Shown here: positions 7,514 to 12,652 of the stretch, piece by piece
How the letters are laid out: each line of letters opens with the position of its first letter
How positions within the stretch are numbered: position 1 is the first letter of the stretch
Origin: Pyropia haitanensis
Taxonomy: Eukaryota; Rhodophyta; Bangiophyceae; Bangiales; Bangiaceae
Reading direction: 5' to 3'
DNA length: 12,652 bases
Assembly: GCA_008729055.1 (NCBI GenBank)
Contig: SDUX01000056.1
Coordinates: forward strand, 1-12,652
Program-made: the position numbers and the translations under genes
Notes under the pieces: model-generated
What the model was told of the DNA's origin: nothing
The model's input: the letters and a program-made list of their open reading frames with translations, nothing else
Databases searched by the model: none

Positions 7514-10291
7514 ATGGGTTCAGAAGTCGCTGAACAACAGCAACCGAGTTCGGCTGCCCGAGCTAAATTAAATGCGCAGAACAAAACTAGGATAGCTTTA
7601 AATGCTAGATCTAAAGCTGATTCAAATGATAAAACCAGAATTGCTGGTAAAACAGAGCACGAAGATAAGACTCGTATCGCAAGACCTTCGGCGAGACCTA
7701 GGGGTAATTCTAATGCGACGAGTGGTGTTGCCTAGCACTTCCGAGGCGCGGCAAGATAAAACTCGAATAGCGACTAAATCTGCCCCCTCTAAAGCTGATG
7801 CTACGCGGTTTAAGCCGAGTAATCGACAATCCAACCGTCCAAAAACAACAATCAGCCGTCAACTCAACCAGCTTCCAAATCTCAATCACCAAGTGCGGAC
7901 AAGCAAAACTTGCTTAAAGAGCGTTTTGTTTTAGAGAAAGTTTTTAGGCGCGGGGGTATGGGAGTAGTGTATAAAAGCCAAAGACCTGGTAAAGTAGAAG
8001 CCGGAGACAAAGATCCATACCTGGCTGTTAAAGTACTTGGTGATGAGTTTTAAAGAGCACCCTGAAGCATTTTATAGCGCTGCAACGAGAATCAAGAAAA
8101 ACTCAACGAATAGCCCACCCGATATTGTGAACGTGCATGATTTTGATCGGGATGGTGATACGGTTTTTATGACCATGGAATATCTTGATGGTCAGCCCTT
8201 AGATGAATTAATTCGTAAATATAAATCTACAGGTTTACCAACAGAAGATGCTGATAGTATCCTAAAAAGTATTTGTCAGGCACTTATTTACGCTCATCAA
8301 CAAGCAATTATCCACTCCGATTTTAAGCCCGGAAATATTTTTGTAACAGATAAAGGCGACACAAAGGTTTTCGATTTTCGGTATTGCTAGGGCGGTTGCA
8401 AAAGCAGAGCAATATTGAAGAGAACTTAGAGGATAAGACAATTTTTGATGCGGGTGACTTAGGCGCATTGACTCCTGCATATGCTAGCTAATGAGAATGT
8501 TAGAAGGGCAGGAGCCTGACGTGCCGAGATGATATATACGCGCTAAGGTTGTGTCGCATATGAACTTTATACTGGCAGTCACCCATTTAACAAGGTACCG
8601 GCAAGATGAAGCTAAAAAACAAAATCTAAAGCCCAAGCGAATCAAACATATTCCCAAGCGACAGTGGAAAGTTATTGAAAAAGCATTGGCGTTTGAAAAG
8701 GCAAATAGAGTAGAAACGGTTCATGATTTTTAACGCTTGTATACTAGTAGCGTAGAAGTTTAATTATGCCATTTTTTTTTCAATAATTATGGTCGCGGCT
8801 TTAGCAGGTGTCCTATTTACAGTATTTTGGAAATGTTGAATAACGGTATTTCAGAAACCGAAATTAGAAGTGAATTAAGGTTTACTCTGCGCTTTGAGAA
8901 TTACAAACGCTATCGATGACTTAATCATATCCAAGACTTTACTTCATCGTGGGAAGATAGCTTATGGAAGCAAATATTCTGGAGTCAAAGCATTGCTTGG
9001 CAAGACGAAAGATGGCTTACCACGGCTGAAAAACGAAGAGTTAGACATTTTTTAACCACTAACGTTGAGTGGTTTAAGCAACTTGCAAAAATAATTTCTG
9101 ACGCCTATTTGCAACAGATCAGGAAGCAACGTCTTGCTGGAAACTGCAACAAGCTCAGAGCCTGGTTAATAAATGCAGTCAGGTACGAAGAAAATATTGC
9201 ACTTCTTGAAAAAGAGTCGGAGTTGATAGAAAGTATATGGTAGCCGCCAATTTAGCTGCAGAAAAAGAGGCTGAACGAATACGACTGCTAGCACAAGAAA
9301 AGCTGAAAAGCTAAAAAAGCAAAAGCTAGCCAGTCAAGATAAACCTAAAAAGTGTAAAAAAGTCGGCCAAAAACAACTAAGAGATGATCAATTCAACAAG
9401 TGCAATGAGTAATGTGCAAACTCAATTAAAGTGTCAAGCAAACAAACTGAATATGCGAAAACTTGGACACTGCAGTAAAGAAGCTTCGTTCGCGTTAATC
9501 AATCTAGATATAAGAAACAAGAAAAAACCTTGTTGAGTTTGTTAGTAAGCTGTATTTCTAATATCGGTAAAGTGTTTCCTGAAAGGGCCACGAATATAAG
9601 AAGGGATGCATTGAGATTGTTCACATAGAAACCGCAAATATCTCAGGCATAGTTATTATATTAGAGATCTTGTTCTCGCTCGTTGGCAGGTCTCGGAGCC
9701 AGAGGAAAAAGAGCAACTTGTAGTATTCGTTAGCCAGCTTAGGTGATGGACCTGAGCTAGTGGTAATTCCTGCTACAAAAGGTATTCGAGCATTTGCAAT
9801 TGGTAAATACGAAGTCTCAATTAAAGAGTTTAATGTGTCTGCAAATCGAGCAAACGTTGTAAGGAAAATAAGCACAAGTAATACTAATTTACCGGTTGCT
9901 AATTTTACCGATAAAATTGGCTGAAAGAATATTTGAGTGTGGCTTAGTGACAAGAGCAAACAAAAGTATCGCTTGCCCTCACTAAAAGAGTGGAGCTATG
10001 CGGCTAAAGCTAAGAACAGTAAACTTGACCCTAACCGAAATTGTCAGGTGAATACCAGAGGATAACTAAAGTAGCAAGTTTTGACCGTGTCACGGTTGGT
10101 AGACATAATACTTGGGGGCTAGTTAATTATGTAGGCAATGCTGGCGAGTGGGTATATGATATAGGCGAAACTGCTAGCCGTTGGAGGGAGTTCATATATT
10201 CCCCTAGAACGGTGTGACATCAAACACTAAGGTAGAACATTCTGGCAATGCCGATGAAGTCACAGGCTTTCGAGTGCTTAGAGAAGGTTAA
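7514..10291 (+). CDS. ppkA: Membrane Ser/Thr kinase with periplasmic FGE-like domain, T6SS PpkA-like, frameshifted
   Basis: A PpkA-type kinase, the activator of threonine-phosphorylation control of T6SS. The start is uncertain: ATG 7514 has AAGG too close, and the frame is open from the phosphatase. Layout: a hydrophilic N-terminal region with repeated KTRIA motifs (7580-7772); a kinase domain (about 7915-8735) with RRGGMGVVYK, catalytic-site Lys in LAVKVL, VNVHDFDRDGDTVFMTMEYL, HSDFKPGN catalytic loop (8313-8336) and GALTPAYAS; one membrane helix (IIMVAALAGVLFTVFW, 8783-8830); a charged helical region with a likely coiled coil (EKEAERIRLLAQEKAEKL, about 9262-9312); and a C-terminal formylglycine-generating-enzyme/SUMF1-like domain (about 9740-10291) with FAIGKYEVS, SLKEWSYAAKA, NTWGLVNYVGNAGEWV and TGFRVLRE. 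The kinase would be cytoplasmic and the last domain periplasmic. Over a dozen frame changes occur, one in the DFG motif (near 8377). Total length of about 925 codons is reasonable for kinase-FGE fusions. Confidence 0.85.
7580..7818 (+). repeat. Repeated D/N-K-T-R-I-A peptide motif in the kinase N-terminal region
   Basis: Four near-identical six-codon units encode (N/D)KTRIA at 7580-7597, 7628-7645, 7664-7681 and 7755-7772, the last in a shifted frame. A weaker relative, DATRFKP, lies near 7797-7817. The codons differ between copies (ACT/ACC, AGG/AGA/CGT/CGA), so the protein motif rather than the DNA is conserved. The linkers between are rich in Ser, Ala, Lys and Arg. Threonines in short spaced motifs like this are typical phosphorylation and FHA-binding sites next to PpkA-like kinase domains; that role is an inference. 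Confidence 0.7.
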
Positions 10292-10294
10292 GTA

Positions 10295-10477
10295 ATGAAT
10301 AATCAATCACCGCAAGACTTGTTATCTCAGCTTAGTGAATTATCTAATCGTTACTATCATAGAGAGCTAGCTTTTGAACAATATCGCAGTTTAAGAAATG
10401 AGCTTCTTGATAACATAAATGCAAGATACAATGGCGCACCAATATCGAACACAGCATCGAACCACTTATTTAACTAG
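10295..10477 (+). CDS. Small helical hypothetical protein between the kinase and the proton-channel genes
   Basis: An intact 60-residue ORF whose ATG lies only three bases after the kinase stop, so it is probably translated from the same message. It starts MNNQSPQDLLSQLSELSNRY, continues with ELAFEQYRSLRNELLDNI, and ends in a polar tail. The pattern is two short amphipathic helices with no membrane segment, signal peptide or cysteine. The block ELxxEQYRxLRxELLD resembles short helical tails and oligomerisation elements found in many small bacterial proteins, but I cannot name a family. The position suggests an accessory or adaptor to the kinase or the channel complex. Confidence 0.65.
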   Translation: MNNQSPQDLLSQLSELSNRYYHRELAFEQYRSLRNELLDNINARYNGAPISNTASNHLFN

Positions 10478-10505
10478 AACAAATAGAAAGAAGGCTTAAT
10501 CAATT

Positions 10506-11125
10506 ATGGAAATCGCAAAAATTTCAATCAGGTGGAACCATTTATGTACCCGATCCTGATTGTTTTTGCAATTGGTCTTGCAATCACATAGAACGTTTTT
10601 GTTTTTTACTAAACACCTCATAACAAAACTAAAAAACTATGGGCACAGTTAGCACCTATGTTTAAAAGCAGAAGATTATGAACGGGCTAAAAAACTATTG
10701 CAAAGCATCAAAACACCGTTAGCCAACATTATTAAACTATGGCTTTTCAAGACATGGAGCAACCGTTAAAAGACGGTCTGTTGAATTGGCTATGGAAGAA
10801 GGCATGATGGAAGCCCTGCCTGAATTAGAAGAACGAACCCACTATTTGGCAACCTTTGCCAATATAGCAACATTACTAGGGTTGCTCGGTACTATCGTTG
10901 GCTTAATTCAGATTCACGAGTGCCAGCGCCGATCCTGCTGATAAAGCTGATTTATTATCGGCCAGTATCTCGGTTGCTATGAACACTACAGCTTTTGGGT
11001 TGATCGTTGCTATCCCTTTGTTGCTTTCCCCATTCTTATCTTTCGACTCGTACCGCTAAAATTGTAGGCAGCTTAGAAATGGCGGCTGTCAAATGTTTGA
11101 ATCTATGGGATTGGACGAAGAATAG
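10506..11125 (+). CDS. MotA/TolQ/ExbB-family proton channel protein, frameshifted
   Basis: An inner-membrane channel subunit that, with ExbD partners, uses the proton-motive force to drive a TonB-like protein. ATG 10506 follows GAAGG at a rather long distance. The N-terminal helix reads VEPFMYPILIVFAIGLAIT in the frame +2 to the start, then ERFLFFTKH in a further frame. The diagnostic region is THYLATFANIATLLGLLGTI (about 10840-10900) followed by VGLI, then LLSASISVAMNTTAFGLIVA (about 10955-11015) with IPLLL. These are the second and third helices of the family, with the conserved Thr and small residues lining the channel. The end is best read as MGLDEE before TAG at 11123-11125, after one frame change near 11103. 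About 206 codons fits ExbB-type proteins. At least five frame changes are needed. The next gene starts eight bases on. Confidence 0.85.
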
Positions 11126-11133
11126 AGTCACTG

Positions 11134-11670
11134 ATGAAATTTGTTCACAAAGATTATAAGAAAGAGGCTGTGGAACTTAACATTACAGCCTTTATGAATT
11201 TAATGGTTATTTTAGTGCCATTTTTATTGATCACCGCTGTGTTTCACGCTTGACTGTTGTCGAGTTAAATTTACCGGCTCTTGATGCTGCAAGTAATGAG
11301 GCTCAAGACGAAATTAAACTGCAATTACAATTAGTGGTTTTATCCGGAAAGCTATGTTATTCAAGACGCAAATATTGGAGTGATTAAAACTCTACACGAG
11401 AGCCAGATGGCACCACTAATTGGAAAGTATTTGGAAATACCCTGCTAGAAATAAACGACGCTTTCCCGAAGAAGATAGTATTTCATTGTTGTTTGAAAAA
11501 AATATTCAATATAAGACTTAATCAAGGTGATGGATAACGTTCGTTCCATCGATACAGTGCAAATTGCTGAGCTACAAACGGTTGAACTATTCCCTAATAT
11601 ACTCCATTGGTAAGCTGTAGAAAACACTCAATCTGAAATACCAAAAGACATTAGTAAGGAACAGCCGTAA
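11134..11670 (+). CDS. ExbD/TolR-family protein 1, with Asn in place of the usual membrane Asp, frameshifted
   Basis: The first of two different ExbD-like subunits, each with one N-terminal membrane helix and a periplasmic domain. It starts at ATG 11134 (MKFVHKDYKKEAVELNITAF). The helix is FMNLMVILVPFLLITAVF; where ExbD and TolR normally carry the proton-carrying Asp, this protein has Asn22 (codon 11197-11199). After a frame change near 11247 the periplasmic part reads LTVVELNLPALDAAS, and then QDANIGVIKTL, NWKVFGNTLLEINDAF and DNVRSIDTVQIAEL across further changes. TVVELNLP is the usual ExbD strand after the helix. The stop TAA (11668-11670) overlaps the next start by one base (TAATG). About 179 codons is slightly longer than classic ExbD (about 140). 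Confidence 0.8.
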
Positions 11671-12169
11671 TGGAAATGTCTTCTCGAGCAAGAAGATGGA
11701 AAGGGCTTATAAATTACGCAAGCAGCCCGCATTAAATTTGATTTCCTTGATGGATATTTTTAACTATTTTAGGTTTTTTTTCTAACTAGTTACTTCTCAA
11801 GTACTCAGCCGCTTCCAAGTAGTAAAGATTAAAGCTGCCTGACTCAGTTGCTAAGAAGGCGCCAGAGGAAACTTTAATAATTACGATAGTGGGAGGACAG
11901 GTTCTGGTGCAAGGCAGAGCAATTGTTGAAACCCAAAAGATATTAGAGCAAAAACAAGAAACCATACCAGAACTGGTTAAAGAGCTTGAGTTTCATAGTA
12001 GTAAGAAAAAAATTGATCGCTCCTCACAAGATAGCTCTGCTGGTTTTGCCGCAACAATTATGGGGGATGAAGAGTTACCATTTGAATTACTTGATAAAGT
12101 CTTAAAAACATGTCGTCAAGCCAATTATACTAAATTGCTTTCGCAGCTAACCGGAAGTCAAAAAACTAA
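11670..12169 (+). CDS. ExbD/TolR-family protein 2, with the conserved membrane Asp, frameshifted
   Basis: The second ExbD-like subunit, starting at ATG 11670 inside the TAATG overlap. It begins MEMSSRARRM and is basic, then KQPALNLISLMDIFTILVFF with LLVTSS across frame changes near 11700, 11755 and 11785. The Asp of LMDIF (codon 11753-11755) is the conserved proton-carrying residue of ExbD and TolR. The periplasmic part includes LKLPDSVAKKAPEETLIITI and, from 11889, VGGQVLVQGRAIVETQKIL. It is longer than in classic ExbD, with a Lys/Glu-rich insert (about 11955-12045). The end is read as IAFAANRKSKN before TAA 12167-12169, after a one-base change near 12133. The AgmX ATG follows at once. Length is about 166 codons. 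Confidence 0.82.
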
Positions 12170-12652
12170 ATGTCAAATCAACTAGTCTATGAAAACTTGC
12201 TTTAGATTGGAGCCCTACGGGTAAAACTGATTACCGTTTTGCATCTATCTTGCTGGCTTCGCTGGTGGCAATGCTTTTGCTAGCTTTTCTATTGTCGCAA
12301 AATTGAAATACCAGAAACCAAACGAGAAGCAACTGCAATCCCAGATCGCATCGCTAATTTAATCCTTGAACAAGAAAAAACGAAGCCAGTGGTCATTCCA
12401 AAAGAGAAACCACTTCCAAAGCCAGAGCCTAACCAGAGCCTGAAGTTAAACCTGAAGAAAAAGCACAAGAGCGAGTTAAAAGAGAAAAAGAAGTCAAAAA
12501 AGCGATTACTCAAGAGCAAAAGACGCGGCGTGAAAGAGCCCAACAGTCTGGATTGCTGGCGCTAGGAAGTGAGCTTGCTGACCTAATGGAAACTCCAAGT
12601 ATCACTAGCTCGGTGAATAGCAAAATTGTGGCCGAGAATAGCGCAGCACTGC
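12170..12652 (+). CDS. AgmX/PglI-type TonB-like protein, N-terminal half, runs off the window
   Basis: This should be the envelope-spanning arm driven by the channel encoded just upstream. ATG 12170 directly abuts the previous stop. A short cytoplasmic segment (MSNQLVYEN, then ALDWSPTGKTDYRF after one frame change) leads to a single helix, ASILLASLVAMLLLAFLLS (about 12242-12297). A second change follows near 12300. Then comes a Pro/Lys/Glu-rich spacer (KPVVIPKEKPLPKPEP), typical of TonB-like proteins that cross the periplasm. It continues as a charged helical stretch with KREKEVKKAITQEQKTRRE, and then SGLLALGSELADLMETPSIT, a block common to the AgmX family. A further change lies near 12432. 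The sequence ends inside the low-complexity linker. The matching C-terminal half is at 3634-4140 on the other strand. Confidence 0.82.

Noticed and set aside
7128..7584. Two minus-strand open frames of 87 and 131 codons
   Set aside because: They cover the PP2C C-terminus and the KTRIA region in antisense; the plus-strand proteins explain the sequence.
7580..7818. Possible CRISPR or DNA-level tandem repeat
   Set aside because: Units are too short, spacing is uneven and codons differ between copies; only the peptide repeats.
9621..9959. 112-codon minus-strand open frame
   Set aside because: Antisense to the kinase's FGE-like domain, whose plus-strand motifs (PELVVIPATKG, FAIGKYEVS) are convincing.
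12289..12543. Phe/Ser-rich minus-strand open frame
   Set aside because: It is the mirror of the Lys/Glu/Pro-rich AgmX spacer, a common low-complexity shadow.

Overview
The window looks like chromosomal DNA of a gammaproteobacterium, probably marine, with moderately low GC. I infer this from the gene families: a two-component iron(III)-type ABC importer, a COG4798-type methyltransferase with a signal peptide, a type VI secretion (T6SS) TssM/TagF/PppA/PpkA block, and a MotA/TolQ-ExbD-ExbD-AgmX proton-channel block. I cannot name a genus. Almost every long gene is cut by single-base frameshifts, several dozen in total. They hit housekeeping-type and accessory genes alike, while family motifs continue in the next frame. 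This looks more like uncorrected read errors than gene decay, so gene ends below are reconstructed from protein motifs across frames.

Left block (1-4140). An ABC permease C-terminal half and its ATPase run rightward (2-1926). They converge on a leftward exported-type methyltransferase (1958-2673), with an imperfect hairpin between them. A small two-helix membrane protein runs rightward (2916-3158). A 76-residue leftward ORF of unknown function (3209-3439) follows the C-terminal half of an AgmX/PglI-type TonB-like protein (3634 to about 4140, leftward).

Junction (about 4125-4145). The leftward AgmX fragment is cut in mid-protein exactly where a rightward TssM begins in mid-protein. The missing AgmX N-terminal half is the last gene in the window (12170-12652, rightward), and the two pieces together have about the usual length. 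The simplest readings are a chimeric or inverted assembly join, or a real inversion with one breakpoint in tssM and one in agmX.

Right block (4141-12652). This is one rightward, tightly packed run: TssM C-terminal half, TagF, a PP2C phosphatase (PppA-like), a Ser/Thr kinase with a membrane segment and a formylglycine-generating-enzyme-like C-terminal domain (PpkA-like), a 60-residue helical protein, a MotA/TolQ/ExbB channel protein, two different ExbD proteins and AgmX. The first part is the known post-translational control module of T6SS: kinase and phosphatase act in opposition, TagF represses, and TssM is the membrane-complex core. The second part is a proton-motive-force channel with a TonB-like arm. 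Finding them in one co-directional array, with gaps of a few bases or overlaps, suggests the kinase or secretion system and the energised envelope complex are co-expressed and may work together. That link is an inference.
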